A DNA stretch of 64,000 nucleotides from Oceanicella actignis (GCF_008124525.1 NZ_VNHJ01000001.1:434001-498000), one strand, 5' to 3'. Positions 18,915 through 27,001 are shown, numbered from the stretch's first letter. A program made the numbers and translations. The notes: a model not told the origin generated them from the letters alone.

Positions 18915-19901
18915 ATGTTCATCCACCGCCGCCCCCGCTGGCGCCTGAGCGAGAACCGCGTCACCCCCGAAAGCGTCCATCAGGGCCGCCGCGCGGTCCT
19001 TGCCGCGCTGGGCCTTGGAGGCGCGGCGCTGGGGCTGGCGGGCCTGGGCGCCGCATGGCCCGAGGGCGAGGCCGGCGCGGCGCCTTCCGAGGCCCCCATC
19101 GCGCCGCCGCCGCCCCGCAATCCGGCCTTCGCCGACGCCGGCCGCCCCCCGACGCCCGAGCGCATCGCCGCGCGCTACAACAATTTCTACGAGTTCGGCT
19201 CGCACAAGCAGATCCACGCCCGCGCCCAGGCGCTGGTCGTCGATCCCTGGACCATCGTCATCGACGGGCTGGTCGAGAAGCCCTTCGAGATCGGCTTCGA
19301 GGATCTGCTTGCGCGCATGCCGATCGAAGAGCGCATCGTCCGCCATCGCTGCGTCGAGGCCTGGTCCATGGTCGTGCCCTGGATCGGCTTTCCCCTGGCC
19401 GAGCTGGTGCGCCTTGCCGCGCCGCGCGCCGAGGCGCGGCATGTGCGCTTCGAGACCGTGCTCGACCCCGAGGCCATGCCCGGACAGCGCCAGAGCTGGT
19501 ATCCGTGGCCCTATGTCGAGGGCCTGACGCTGGCCGAGGCGACGAACCCGCTGGCCTTCATGGTGACCGGCGCCTATGGCAAGACGCTGCACAAGCAGTT
19601 CGGCGCGCCGCTGCGCCTGCACCTGCCGTGGAAATACGGCTTCAAGTCGATCAAGTCGATCCGCCGCATCTCGTTCGTCAAGGAACGCCCCGTCTCGTTC
19701 TGGGAAACGCTCCAGCCCGACGAATACGGCTTCTGGGCCAATGTGAACCCCGACGTGCCGCACCGCCGCTGGTCGCAGGCCGACGAGCGCGACATCGCCA
19801 CGGGCGACCGCATCCCGACCAGGCTGTTCAACGGCTATGCCGAAGAGGTCGCGCATCTTTATGCGGGCATGCCGCAGCAGGGCCGCGATCTGTGGTTCTG
19901 A
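18915..19901 (+). CDS. msrP: MsrP (YedY), periplasmic protein-methionine-sulfoxide reductase, molybdopterin subunit
   Basis: MsrP repairs oxidised methionines in periplasmic proteins using a molybdopterin cofactor. The 328-residue product begins MFIHRRPRWRLSENRVTPES and has a twin-arginine signal (GRRAVLAALGLGGAALGLAG). The molybdenum ligand Cys is in VRHRCVEAWSM-type sequence near residue 145, with PWIGFPLAELV and HLPWKYGFKSIKSI further on. AGGAG precedes the ATG at 18915. Its usual partner, the haem membrane protein MsrQ, is not encoded next door: the next genes are a probable small RNA and lysR, both on the minus strand. Confidence 0.95.
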   Translation: MFIHRRPRWRLSENRVTPESVHQGRRAVLAALGLGGAALGLAGLGAAWPEGEAGAAPSEAPIAPPPPRNPAFADAGRPPTPERIAARYNNFYEFGSHKQIHARAQALVVDPWTIVIDGLVEKPFEIGFEDLLARMPIEERIVRHRCVEAWSMVVPWIGFPLAELVRLAAPRAEARHVRFETVLDPEAMPGQRQSWYPWPYVEGLTLAEATNPLAFMVTGAYGKTLHKQFGAPLRLHLPWKYGFKSIKSIRRISFVKERPVSFWETLQPDEYGFWANVNPDVPHRRWSQADERDIATGDRIPTRLFNGYAEEVAHLYAGMPQQGRDLWF

Positions 19902-19934
19902 ACGCCGCCCCGGCGCGCCCGCCCGCGCCGGCGC

Positions 19935-19961
19935 AAAAAAAAGCCGAGCGCGAGGCTCGGC
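19935..19961 (-). terminator. Intrinsic terminator of candidate sRNA / lysR
   Basis: Read on the minus strand, a perfect 7-bp stem GCCGAGC/GCTCGGC (19943-19949 with 19955-19961, loop of five) runs straight into eight T residues (19935-19942). It is the strongest terminator in the window. It lies about 150 bases past the lysR stop, which is farther than expected for a lysR-only terminator. Confidence 0.92.
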
Positions 19962-20011
19962 CAAGTCCAACAGGGAGGTATGTCACAGCGTCGAAGCATC
20001 GTCGCCCTGAC
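19935..20011 (-). ncRNA. Candidate small RNA with anti-Shine-Dalgarno motif
   Basis: On the minus strand, a promoter-like pair (at 20018-20046) would start a transcript near 20011 that ends at a strong intrinsic terminator at 19935-19961, giving about 77 bases. Just before the terminator stem lies ACCTCCCTG (19971-19979), a perfect match to the complement of a strong Shine-Dalgarno site; 5' sequence can fold back on itself (GCGTC with GACGC). Anti-SD CCUCC loops are a feature of many alphaproteobacterial trans-acting sRNAs. It could instead be the 3' end of the lysR transcript. No family was recognised. Confidence 0.6.
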
Positions 20012-20017
20012 GCGGTC

Positions 20018-20046
20018 GATATATGGCCGCCTTATCGAATGTGCAA
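20018..20046 (-). promoter_or_regulatory. Probable promoter of the candidate sRNA
   Basis: On the minus strand TTGCAC (20041-20046) and TATATC (20018-20023) are separated by exactly 17 bases, in an A+T-rich patch between the lysR stop and the terminator. Start point near 20011 is inferred. Confidence 0.5.
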
Positions 20047-20108
20047 CTGCAACATAAGTCGAAGGCGCGATTGCATGGCGGATTTGCAACAGGCGCATGG
20101 CTCGGCGG

Positions 20109-20999
20109 TCAGCCCGCCAGCAGGCCCTCGGCTTCCAGCTCCTCGAGCACGAAGTCGCGGAACACCGCCACGCGCTTCGAGCGGCGCAGCTCGGTCGGGT
20201 AGACGAAATAGACCGGGATGTCGGCGCTGTGCAGCTCGGGCAGGACGTTGACCAGCGATTCCTCGCCGCGCGTCAGATAGTCGGGCAGGGCGCACACCCC
20301 CAGCCCGTTCAGCGCCGCCTTGTAGAGGCCGAAATAGTTGTTCACCGTCATGCGCGACTTGCGGTTCTCGGCCAGGAAGGGGGCCAGGAACTCGGCCCCC
20401 GCGGCCACCTGCGGCGCGCCGGGGCTGTAGCCCACAAGCCGGTGCTCGCGCAGCTCTTCGGGGCTGCGCGGCTCGCCATGGGCGGCGATGTAGGCGCGCG
20501 AGACGTAAAAGCGCATGCGCACGGTCATCAGGCGACGGCGAATCAGGTCGGCCTGGCTGGGCTCCTTCATGCGGATGGCCACGTCCGCCTCGCGCATGGG
20601 CAGGTTCAGCACCGCCTCGGTCAGGTTCAGATCCAGCTTCAGCTCGGGATAGCGCGCGAACAGCTTCGCAAGCCGCGGCGACAGCCACATGGTGCCGAAG
20701 CCGATGGTCGTGGTCACGCGCAGCTCGCCGAAGATGTCGTCCTTGCTGTCCTTGATGCGGGCGGCGGCGGTCTCGAGCTGCCGCGCCATCTCGCGCGTGG
20801 CGTGATAGAGCAGCTCGCCCTGCTCGGTCAGCAAGAGCCCGCGCGCGTGGCGATGGAACAGCGTCGCGCCGATCTCTTCCTCCAGCGCGCGGATCTGGCG
20901 GCTGACGGCGGACTGGCTCAGATGCAGCGTCTCGCCGGCATGGGTCAGGCTGCCTACCTCGGCCACCGCGTGAAACACGCGCAGCTTGTCCCAGTCCAT
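20109..20999 (-). CDS. LysR-family transcriptional regulator
   Basis: The 296-residue product has the LysR winged helix-turn-helix at the N-terminus (MDWDKLRVFHAVAEVGSLTH, LHLSQSAVSRQIRALEEEIG, LFHRHARGLLLTEQGELL) and a periplasmic-binding-protein-like effector domain from about residue 90. Target genes and signal are unknown. It diverges from the secreted-protein/maiA pair, so autoregulation and control of that pair are plausible. I chose the ATG at 20999 because family members begin MDWDKL; an ATG six codons upstream (21017) is possible. It is followed by the candidate sRNA on the same strand. Confidence 0.9.
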   Translation of the reverse strand: MDWDKLRVFHAVAEVGSLTHAGETLHLSQSAVSRQIRALEEEIGATLFHRHARGLLLTEQGELLYHATREMARQLETAAARIKDSKDDIFGELRVTTTIGFGTMWLSPRLAKLFARYPELKLDLNLTEAVLNLPMREADVAIRMKEPSQADLIRRRLMTVRMRFYVSRAYIAAHGEPRSPEELREHRLVGYSPGAPQVAAGAEFLAPFLAENRKSRMTVNNYFGLYKAALNGLGVCALPDYLTRGEESLVNVLPELHSADIPVYFVYPTELRRSKRVAVFRDFVLEELEAEGLLAG

Positions 21000-21149
21000 G
21001 TTCTTGCCCCGTTCCATCGCGCGATTCGTCTTTCGGTTGGCGCGCCCGGCGCGTCGGGTCCTGTTTGCCCTCCCGGGCGCGGAAAATCGAGTATAGAGTG
21101 CCAGCGCGCCGCGCCTGAAAACACGCCGGACCACACAGGGAGGCCGCCC

Positions 21150-22070
21150 ATGCCCGCCATTCGCGCCATTCGCCGCGCCATCCTGCCGGCGCTGGCCGCA
21201 GCGCTGACGGCGCTCGGCCCCGGCCCGGCCCCCGCCCAGCAGGGCGGCGCCGCCCCGCCCGCCCCGAGCGCGCCCCCCGCCGCGCGCGCCGAGGCGCTGC
21301 TGGGCGCGTTCGAGGGCGCGGGCGACGCGCAGGGCATGCGGATCGTGGTCGAGGACGCCGGCGAGGTTCCGCGCGGGCGCTTCATCGATTCGAACGGCAA
21401 GGAGGCCGCCTTCGAGGGCCGCTGGGTCGAGGGCGCGATCGAGGCGCCGCTGATCTTCGACACGCGCGCGCTCTACATCCGCTTCGAGGGCGGGCCGCTC
21501 GCCGCCACGCTGACCGCCATTCCGCTGGACGAGAGCGGCGCGCCGCGCGCCGATCAGGCGCGGCGGCTGGCCTTTCTGCGCGAGGGCGTCAAGCCGCCCG
21601 AGCAGCCCGCCGGCTATCAGGATCCGCCCGCGCGCGCCGGCGGGGTGATGGACCCGGACGTGTTCCTGATCAGCTACGAGTTCTGGCCCCCCGACGGGGT
21701 GGCCCGCGGCTGGCAGGCCATCGGGCCGCGCTATCGGACCATGACGCGGCTGTTCCCGCTTGTTCTGGCGGACGTGCTGTGGAAGCTGTGCCAGGCGCCC
21801 GGCGCGCCTGAGGGGCTGGCCGAGGCGCTGCGCGGACAGCGCGTCGATTGCGCCGCGCTCGAGGCCGAGATGGACCGCATCCAGCGCCAGGGTCTGTTCG
21901 CGCGCTGGAAGGCGGATGTGGCGGCCGAGCGCCGCGCGCTGACGACCATGGCCCGATGCGCGCGCGGCTATGTCGTCAAGGAAGAGGTCTGCCGCCCCGC
22001 GGCGCGGCGGGCGGCCGAGGCGGCGGCCTCGATGCGCACGGTCGCCGACGCGCTGGCCGCCTATCGCTGA
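21150..22070 (+). CDS. Secreted protein of unknown function
   Basis: I do not recognise this 306-residue protein. It starts with a Sec signal (ILPALAAALTALGPGPAPAQ), then a Pro/Ala-rich stretch, a beta-rich part (MRIVVEDAGEVPRGRFIDSN, ALYIRFEGGPLAATLTAIPL) and a helical C-terminal part with four Cys (LCQAPG, RVDCAAL, ARCARGYVVKEEVC) that may form two disulfides. CAGGGAGG precedes the ATG at 21150. It is divergent from lysR and 22 bases ahead of maiA, so it may be in the same operon; that does not itself show a shared pathway. Confidence 0.7.
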   Translation: MPAIRAIRRAILPALAAALTALGPGPAPAQQGGAAPPAPSAPPAARAEALLGAFEGAGDAQGMRIVVEDAGEVPRGRFIDSNGKEAAFEGRWVEGAIEAPLIFDTRALYIRFEGGPLAATLTAIPLDESGAPRADQARRLAFLREGVKPPEQPAGYQDPPARAGGVMDPDVFLISYEFWPPDGVARGWQAIGPRYRTMTRLFPLVLADVLWKLCQAPGAPEGLAEALRGQRVDCAALEAEMDRIQRQGLFARWKADVAAERRALTTMARCARGYVVKEEVCRPAARRAAEAAASMRTVADALAAYR

Positions 22071-22092
22071 GGGCGGCGCCCGGAGGAAGACG

Positions 22093-22755
22093 ATGACCGA
22101 ACTCATCCTGCACAGCTATTTCCGCAGCTCGACCTCGACGCGGCTGCGCGCGGCGCTCAACCTCAAGGGGCTCGAGGCGCGCTATGTCGCCCATCACCTC
22201 GTGCGCGACGAGCACCGCGACCCCGCCTTTCTGGCGATCAACCCGCAGGGGCTTCTGCCCGCGCTCGAGCTGCGCGGCGCGCCGGGGGGCGACGTCGCCC
22301 TGACCCAGTCGCTGGCGATCATCGAGTGGCTGGACGAGACCTGGCCCGATCCGCCCCTTCTGCCCGCCGATCCGCTCGGACGCGCGCGCGTGCGGGCGCT
22401 GAGCCAGGCCATCGCCTGCGAGGTCCACGCCGTCAACAATCTGCGCGTCCTGCGCCGGCTGCGCGAGCAGTTCGGCGCCGACGACGCGGCGGTGGCCGCG
22501 TGGTTCCGCCATTGGGTCGCCGAAACGCTGGCCCCGCTCGAGCGCATGTTGCGCGACGATCCGCGCACGGGCGCCTTCTGTCACGGCGACGCGCCGGGCA
22601 TGGCCGATCTGTGCCTTTACGCGCAGGTGCTCAACAACCGGCGCTTCGACGTGAACATGGCGCCCTATCCCACCATCATGCGCATCTTCGACGCCTGCGA
22701 GGCCGTGCCCGAGATCGCCCGCGCCGCGCCCGCCAACCAGCCGGATGCGGAGTGA
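22093..22755 (+). CDS. maiA: Maleylacetoacetate isomerase (zeta-class glutathione transferase)
   Basis: The enzyme isomerises maleylacetoacetate to fumarylacetoacetate in tyrosine/homogentisate degradation, using glutathione. The 220-residue length and N-terminal LHSYFRSSTSTRLRAALNLK fit the zeta class (usually SSC/SST-x-RVR), followed by INPQGLLPALEL, LTQSLAIIEWLDE and the C-terminal MADLCLYAQVLNNRRFDV with PYPTIMRIFDAC. GGAGGAAG precedes the ATG at 22093. Homogentisate dioxygenase and fumarylacetoacetase genes are not adjacent, so it may act on another maleyl compound, such as one from a gentisate-type route. Confidence 0.88.
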   Translation: MTELILHSYFRSSTSTRLRAALNLKGLEARYVAHHLVRDEHRDPAFLAINPQGLLPALELRGAPGGDVALTQSLAIIEWLDETWPDPPLLPADPLGRARVRALSQAIACEVHAVNNLRVLRRLREQFGADDAAVAAWFRHWVAETLAPLERMLRDDPRTGAFCHGDAPGMADLCLYAQVLNNRRFDVNMAPYPTIMRIFDACEAVPEIARAAPANQPDAE

Positions 22756-22785
22756 TGTGCGGGCTTGCCTGCGTTGCGCCGCAAA

Positions 22786-22802
22786 ATTATAACGATTCCA
22801 AA
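22786..22802 (+). promoter_or_regulatory. ICE box (probable Irr-binding site) of mbfA
   Basis: ATTATAACGATTCCAAA fits the alphaproteobacterial iron-control element, recalled as TTTRGAAYNRTTCYAAA, at 15 of 17 positions. It lies 33 bases before the mbfA start in an otherwise G+C-rich gap. In Rhizobiales and some Rhodobacterales, Irr binds such boxes and represses mbfA when iron is scarce. The irr gene is not in this window. Confidence 0.7.
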
Positions 22803-22834
22803 TTTGGCGGCGGCAATCAGGCAAGGAGCGCGGC

Positions 22835-23812
22835 ATGATCGGCTTCATCACCGGACGCAAGAAGTTCTCCGAGCTCACCGAGCCCGAGATCCTGGCCCTG
22901 GCCATTTCGTCCGAGGAGGACGACGCCGCCATCTACCGCAGCTTCGCCGCCCGCCTGCGCGCCGAGTATCCGGCCACCGCCGCCGTCTTCGACGCCATGG
23001 CCGAGGAGGAGGATTCTCACCGCGCCAGCCTGATCGAGCTGTTCAAGCGCCGCTTCGACGGGCCCATACCCCTGATCCGGCGCGAGCATGTGGCCGGCTA
23101 TTACTGGCGCCGCCCGGTGTGGCTGGTCGAGAATCTGGACCTCGACTCCATCCGCGCCGAGGCCGCGCGCATGGAGCGCGACGCGGCCGAGTTCTACGAG
23201 CGCGCGGCCAAGCGCGCCTCGGACCCCGACACGCGCCGCCTTCTGGGCGACCTGGCCGCCGCCGAGCGCAAGCACGAGCGCCGCGCCGAAGAGCTCGAGC
23301 AGGCTCATCTGTCGGGCGACGTGCGCGACGAAGAGGAGCTGGTCGCCCATCGTCGCTTCGTCCTGACCTGGGTGCAGCCCGGGCTGGCCGGGCTGATGGA
23401 CGGCTCGGTCTCGACCCTGGCGCCGATCTTCGCCACCGCCTTCGCCACGCAGGACACCTGGACCACCTTTCAGGTGGGGCTGGCGGCGTCGGTGGGCGCG
23501 GGCATCTCGATGGGCTTCACCGAGGCCGCCTCGGACGACGGCGTGATCTCGGGCCGCGGCTCGCCCGTCAAGCGCGGGATCGCGGCGGGGGTGATGACGG
23601 CGGTCGGCGGTCTGGGCCACGCCTTGCCCTATCTGATCCCGGACTTCCGGCTGGCGACGGCGATCGCGCTGGCGGTGGTGTTCGTCGAGCTGTGGGCCAT
23701 CGCCTGGATCCAGAATCGCTACATGCAGACGCCGATCGGCCGCGCGGTGTTCCAGGTGGTGCTGGGCGGCGCGATGGTCCTGGCCGCGGGCATCCTGATC
23801 GGCGAGACCTGA
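22835..23812 (+). CDS. mbfA: MbfA, membrane-bound ferritin / iron exporter
   Basis: MbfA exports iron at the inner membrane, with a cytoplasmic ferritin/rubrerythrin-like domain that binds it. The 325-residue product has this domain first (residues about 1-165: ISSEEDDAAIYRSFAARL, MAEEEDSHRASL, MERDAAEFYERAAKR, AAAERKHERRAEEL, the four-helix Glu/His di-iron ligands) and a VIT1/CCC1-like membrane domain after (WVQPGLAGLMDGSVSTLAPI, LAASVGAGISMGFTEAASDD, three further helices). CAAGGAG precedes the ATG at 22835. The ICE box upstream predicts repression by Irr under low iron. Confidence 0.95.
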   Translation: MIGFITGRKKFSELTEPEILALAISSEEDDAAIYRSFAARLRAEYPATAAVFDAMAEEEDSHRASLIELFKRRFDGPIPLIRREHVAGYYWRRPVWLVENLDLDSIRAEAARMERDAAEFYERAAKRASDPDTRRLLGDLAAAERKHERRAEELEQAHLSGDVRDEEELVAHRRFVLTWVQPGLAGLMDGSVSTLAPIFATAFATQDTWTTFQVGLAASVGAGISMGFTEAASDDGVISGRGSPVKRGIAAGVMTAVGGLGHALPYLIPDFRLATAIALAVVFVELWAIAWIQNRYMQTPIGRAVFQVVLGGAMVLAAGILIGET

Positions 23813-23874
23813 GCGCCCTGCGCGCGAGGGGCGGGGGCGCGGCTCGCGTGAGTTGAATTTTAGATGAATGCGGT

Positions 23875-23902
23875 TTGTGAAAACCGCCCCGATCCGCTAT
23901 GA
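23875..23902 (+). promoter_or_regulatory. Probable promoter of the PEP-CTERM-like gene
   Basis: TTGTGA (23875-23880) and TATGAT (23897-23902) are 16 bases apart, in the A+T-rich gap before the secreted protein. A small dyad GCGGTTT/AAACCGC (from 23870) overlaps the -35 element and could be an operator. Confidence 0.45.
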
Positions 23903-23950
23903 TCGATCCCGACCCGCGCCCCTGCGCGGCCGAAAACGAATGGATCGACC

Positions 23951-24763
23951 ATGTTTGAGCGCATTGGCGGCGCAGCCGTCGCAGCGGCGATCATTGCCGC
24001 GCCCGCGGCGGCGATGACGCTGGATTTCGACACGATGAACGGCGGAACGCCCGTCGTCTCGGGGGTTCCGGCGCTGAACGGCGACGAATTCACCGATTAT
24101 GGCGTGCGCCTCAGCGTGGCTCCAAACAGATCGGGCTCGACTCTGGGCCTGTTCGACTCGAATTGCGGGCCCGATTTCGGAACCACCTGCACCGGCGGCG
24201 ATTCGGACCTGGCGACGGGGCCGACCTTCGGCACCGCCCCGCAGGGCCGCGTGCTCATCATCAACTGGGGCGGCGCGAACCTCAACGACGATCCGAAGGG
24301 CGGCGAGATCACCTTCGATTTCCTCGATCCGGGCGGCGTGTCGTTCTCGGCGCTGACGCTTCTCGACATCGACGAGGCCGACCCCCTTTCGACGTCGGAC
24401 ATCCAGTTCCGCTTCGACTACGCCGACGGGACCAGTTCGGGCTTCTGGTCGGTGGCCGATCTGGGCGCCGCCGGGGCGCTGAGCGTGACCAATCTCAGCT
24501 CGAAAGGGCTGACCGGCAACAATTCCCTCTGGCGCTACGCCTTCGTCGGCGGCGGGCCGCTGCCCGTGGGCGCCGATGGCAGCGTCGCGTCGGTCAGCGC
24601 CTTCGCGCTGCGCTACGACAACATCAGCGGCGCCGTGGCGTCGATCGAGTACGACCGCCCGACCACCAGCGCCGTGCCCGCGCCTGGGGCGCTGGGGCTG
24701 ATGGCGCTGGCGCTGGGCGGGCTGGGGCTGGCGCGCGGCGCGCGCCGACGCGCGCGCGGCTGA
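23951..24763 (+). CDS. Secreted protein with PEP-CTERM-like sorting signal
   Basis: The 270-residue product has a Sec signal (MFERIGGAAVAAAIIAAPAA), a low-charge, Gly/Asp/Ser-rich beta-type body (LDFDTMNGGTPVVSGVPALN, TFDFLDPGGVSFSALTLLDI, IQFRFDYADGTSSGFWSVAD) and a tripartite tail: VPAPGALGL, a hydrophobic helix, and a basic end (ARGARRRARG). This tail matches the PEP-CTERM/VPxPA-CTERM type, in which an exosortase cleaves and anchors the protein at the envelope, often with exopolysaccharide. No exosortase gene lies in this window. Function of the body is unknown. Confidence 0.85.
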   Translation: MFERIGGAAVAAAIIAAPAAAMTLDFDTMNGGTPVVSGVPALNGDEFTDYGVRLSVAPNRSGSTLGLFDSNCGPDFGTTCTGGDSDLATGPTFGTAPQGRVLIINWGGANLNDDPKGGEITFDFLDPGGVSFSALTLLDIDEADPLSTSDIQFRFDYADGTSSGFWSVADLGAAGALSVTNLSSKGLTGNNSLWRYAFVGGGPLPVGADGSVASVSAFALRYDNISGAVASIEYDRPTTSAVPAPGALGLMALALGGLGLARGARRRARG

Positions 24764-24797
24764 ACGGGGGCGAACGGGGGGCGACGCCGCCCGGGCG

Positions 24798-25592
24798 TCA
24801 CTCGCCCCCGGTCCGCGTTGCCGGCCTGCGGCGCGCGGCGCGGCGCCGGGCCAGCATGTTCAGCCCCTCGACGAAGGCCGAGAAGGCCATGGCCGCGTAG
24901 ATGTAGCCCTTGGGCACGTGCACGCCGAAGCCGTCGGCGATCAGCACCATGCCGATCATCAACAGAAACGCCAGCGCCAGCATCACCACCGTGGGATTGG
25001 CGCGCACGAACTCGGCCACCGGCCCCGCCGCCAGCGCCATGATCGCGACGGCGACCGTCACGGCGGCGATCATGACGGGCACGTGCTGCGTCATGCCCAC
25101 CGCCGTCAGGATGCTGTCGATCGAGAACACCACGTCCAGAAGCGCGATCTGCGCCACGGTCGCCGCCATGCCCGCCGCCGCCGCCGGCGCGAAAAGCATG
25201 CCATGCTCGGCGGGCTGGAGCTTTTCGTGGATCTCCATCGTCGCCTTCCAGACCAGGAACAGCCCGCCCGCGATCAGGATGATGTCGCGCCAGGACAGGG
25301 CGGTCTCGAAAGCGGGCGCGCCATGCGGGCCGGGCGGGCCGCTCAGCCCCAGGTCGATCACCGGCTCGGTCAGCCCGACGATCCAGGCGATTCCCGTCAG
25401 CATGACCAGCCGCAGGCCCAGCGCCAGCGCGATGCCGATGCGCCGGGCGGCGGCGCGGCGCGCCTCGGGCAGGCGGTTCGAGACGATCGAGATGAAGATC
25501 AGGTTGTCGATCCCCAGCACGATCTCCATGGTCGCCAGCGCCAGGAACGCCGCCCAGATCGCCGGGTCGGCCAGCATCTGCGCAATGGTCAT
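24798..25592 (-). CDS. TerC family integral membrane protein
   Basis: The 264-residue product is a TerC-type membrane protein with about seven helices. Visible are [20 protein letters not shown] and [20 protein letters not shown], the acidic pair (GIDN, SIDS) of the family's metal pathway. TerC relatives (YkoY/Alx-like) are linked to manganese efflux and to metal loading of exported proteins; tellurite resistance is not implied. The ATG at 25592 overlaps the stop of the gene upstream (ATGA) and follows GGAGG. It is the last gene of the mrp operon. Confidence 0.92.
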   Translation of the reverse strand: MTIAQMLADPAIWAAFLALATMEIVLGIDNLIFISIVSNRLPEARRAAARRIGIALALGLRLVMLTGIAWIVGLTEPVIDLGLSGPPGPHGAPAFETALSWRDIILIAGGLFLVWKATMEIHEKLQPAEHGMLFAPAAAAGMAATVAQIALLDVVFSIDSILTAVGMTQHVPVMIAAVTVAVAIMALAAGPVAEFVRANPTVVMLALAFLLMIGMVLIADGFGVHVPKGYIYAAMAFSAFVEGLNMLARRRAARRRPATRTGGE

Positions 25593-25840
25593 CCGCGCCT
25601 CCGTGCGAAGGCGCCGGCCCAGGCGCGGCGCAGCTCGGCCCACGCCGCCGTTCCGGCCACGAAGCCGGCCACCCCCGCCAGAACCCAGCCGTCGAGCGCC
25701 AGGCATGCGCCCACCAGCGCCGCCAGTCCGCACGAGGTGAAGAACCCCTGATTGAGCCGGTCAAGCCCGCTGGCCGTGGTCAGCGCGAACAGCGCCGCGA
25801 AGGCCGCGCCGATCCCGAGCCCGGTCAGCGTCGCGCTCAT
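25589..25840 (-). CDS. Small membrane protein of unknown function
   Basis: I do not recognise this 83-residue protein. It is mainly two or three hydrophobic segments ([47 protein letters not shown]) ending in a basic tail (FARRRG). Its start overlaps the mrp stop (ATGA at 25837-25840) and its stop overlaps the terC start (ATGA at 25589-25592), so it is translated between them with no free intergenic base. This fixed position suggests a role with TerC or Mrp, which is inference only. Confidence 0.75.
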   Translation of the reverse strand: MSATLTGLGIGAAFAALFALTTASGLDRLNQGFFTSCGLAALVGACLALDGWVLAGVAGFVAGTAAWAELRRAWAGAFARRRG

Positions 25841-26922
25841 GCCACGCCCTCGCGCACCAGCCGCTCGGCCAGCCGCACGAAGGCCGCGGCCTGCGGGCTG
25901 TCGGGCGCGCGCGCGACGATGGGCGCGCCCTCGTCGCCCGAAAGGCGGATCTGCAGGTCGAGCGGGATCTCGCCCAGAAACGGCAGGCCCAGCCGCTCGG
26001 CCTCGGCGCGGGCGCCGCCATGGCCGAAGATGTGCGCCTCGTGCCCGCAATTGGGGCAGACATAGGCGCTCATGTTCTCGACCACGCCCAGAACCGGCGT
26101 GTTCAGCTTGCGGAACATGGACAGCGCCTTGCGCGCGTCCAGAAGGGCCACGTCCTGCGGCGTCGAGATCACCAGCGCGCCGGTGACCTCGGCCTTCTGG
26201 CACAGCGTCAGCTGCACGTCGCCCGTGCCGGGGGGCAGATCGACGATCAGCGCGTCCAGCTCGCCCCAGCGCACCTGGCCCAGCATCTGCTGCAGCGCGC
26301 CCATCAGCATCGGGCCGCGCCAGATCACGGCCTCGTCCTCGGGCACCATCAGGCCGATGGACATGAAGCGCACGCCATGGGCCTCGAGCGGCTCGATGGT
26401 CTTGCCGTCGGGCGAGACGGGGCGGCGCGACAGCCCCATCATGCGCGGCTGGCTGGGGCCCAGCACGTCGGCGTCGAGCAGCCCGACCTTGCGGCCCGCC
26501 CGCGCCAGCGCCGCGGCAAGGTTCGCCGCCAGGGTCGACTTGCCCACGCCGCCCTTGCCCGAGGCCACGGCGATGACGTTGCGCACGCCCTCGATGCGGC
26601 GCGAGGCCTGGGGCGTGGGGTGGCGCCCGATCTTGAGCGCGGGCGCCGGGCCTGCCGCGCCCTTCGCGCCGGCCGGCGCGTGCGCGGTCATCACCGCCGA
26701 GACCTTGCGCACGCCCTCGAGCCGCCCGGCGGCCTCGCGCGCCGCGTCGAGCAGCGGGCCGAGGCGCGCCGCCCGCTCGGCCGGAACTTCGAGCACGAAG
26801 CGCGCCACCCCGTCCTCGACCGCAGGAGCGCGCACATAGTCGGCGCCGACGATGTCCTTGCCGGTCTCGGGATCGAGCACGGCGGACAGGGCCTTGAGCA
26901 GGTCTTCGCGGGTGGCGGTCAT
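25837..26922 (-). CDS. mrp: Mrp/ApbC iron-sulfur cluster carrier ATPase
   Basis: Mrp is a cytoplasmic P-loop ATPase that carries 4Fe-4S clusters to apoproteins. The 361-residue product has an N-terminal MIP18/DUF59 domain (about 1-80: LLKALSAVLDPETGKDIVGA), a linker, then the deviant Walker A SGKGGVGKSTLAANLAAAL near residue 118, LLDADVLGPSQPRMMGL, LIVDLPPGTGDVQLTLCQKA and the CPNCG cluster-bridging Cys pair near 290. GGTCGTTC-type weak leader; ATG at 26922. It heads a run of three overlapping genes that ends with terC. Confidence 0.95.
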   Translation of the reverse strand: MTATREDLLKALSAVLDPETGKDIVGADYVRAPAVEDGVARFVLEVPAERAARLGPLLDAAREAAGRLEGVRKVSAVMTAHAPAGAKGAAGPAPALKIGRHPTPQASRRIEGVRNVIAVASGKGGVGKSTLAANLAAALARAGRKVGLLDADVLGPSQPRMMGLSRRPVSPDGKTIEPLEAHGVRFMSIGLMVPEDEAVIWRGPMLMGALQQMLGQVRWGELDALIVDLPPGTGDVQLTLCQKAEVTGALVISTPQDVALLDARKALSMFRKLNTPVLGVVENMSAYVCPNCGHEAHIFGHGGARAEAERLGLPFLGEIPLDLQIRLSGDEGAPIVARAPDSPQAAAFVRLAERLVREGVA

Positions 26923-27001
26923 GGCGGGCCTTCGTTCGGGGAGGTGAGCGTCGCCGCATTACCTATGGCGCGCGGCCGGGCGCGGCAAGCGGCGGGCGGC
27001 C

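Noticed and set aside
19980-20057. 25-codon plus-strand frame with a perfect ribosome site (GGGAGGT) in front of an ATG
   Set aside because: The ribosome-site-like bases are the complement of the anti-SD motif of the minus-strand candidate sRNA, and the terminator and promoter there point to the minus strand. No protein resemblance. Kept only as an alternative reading.
24798-25592. Tellurite resistance function for the TerC protein
   Set aside because: No other ter genes are nearby, and TerC-family proteins are more often linked to manganese and other metal handling.
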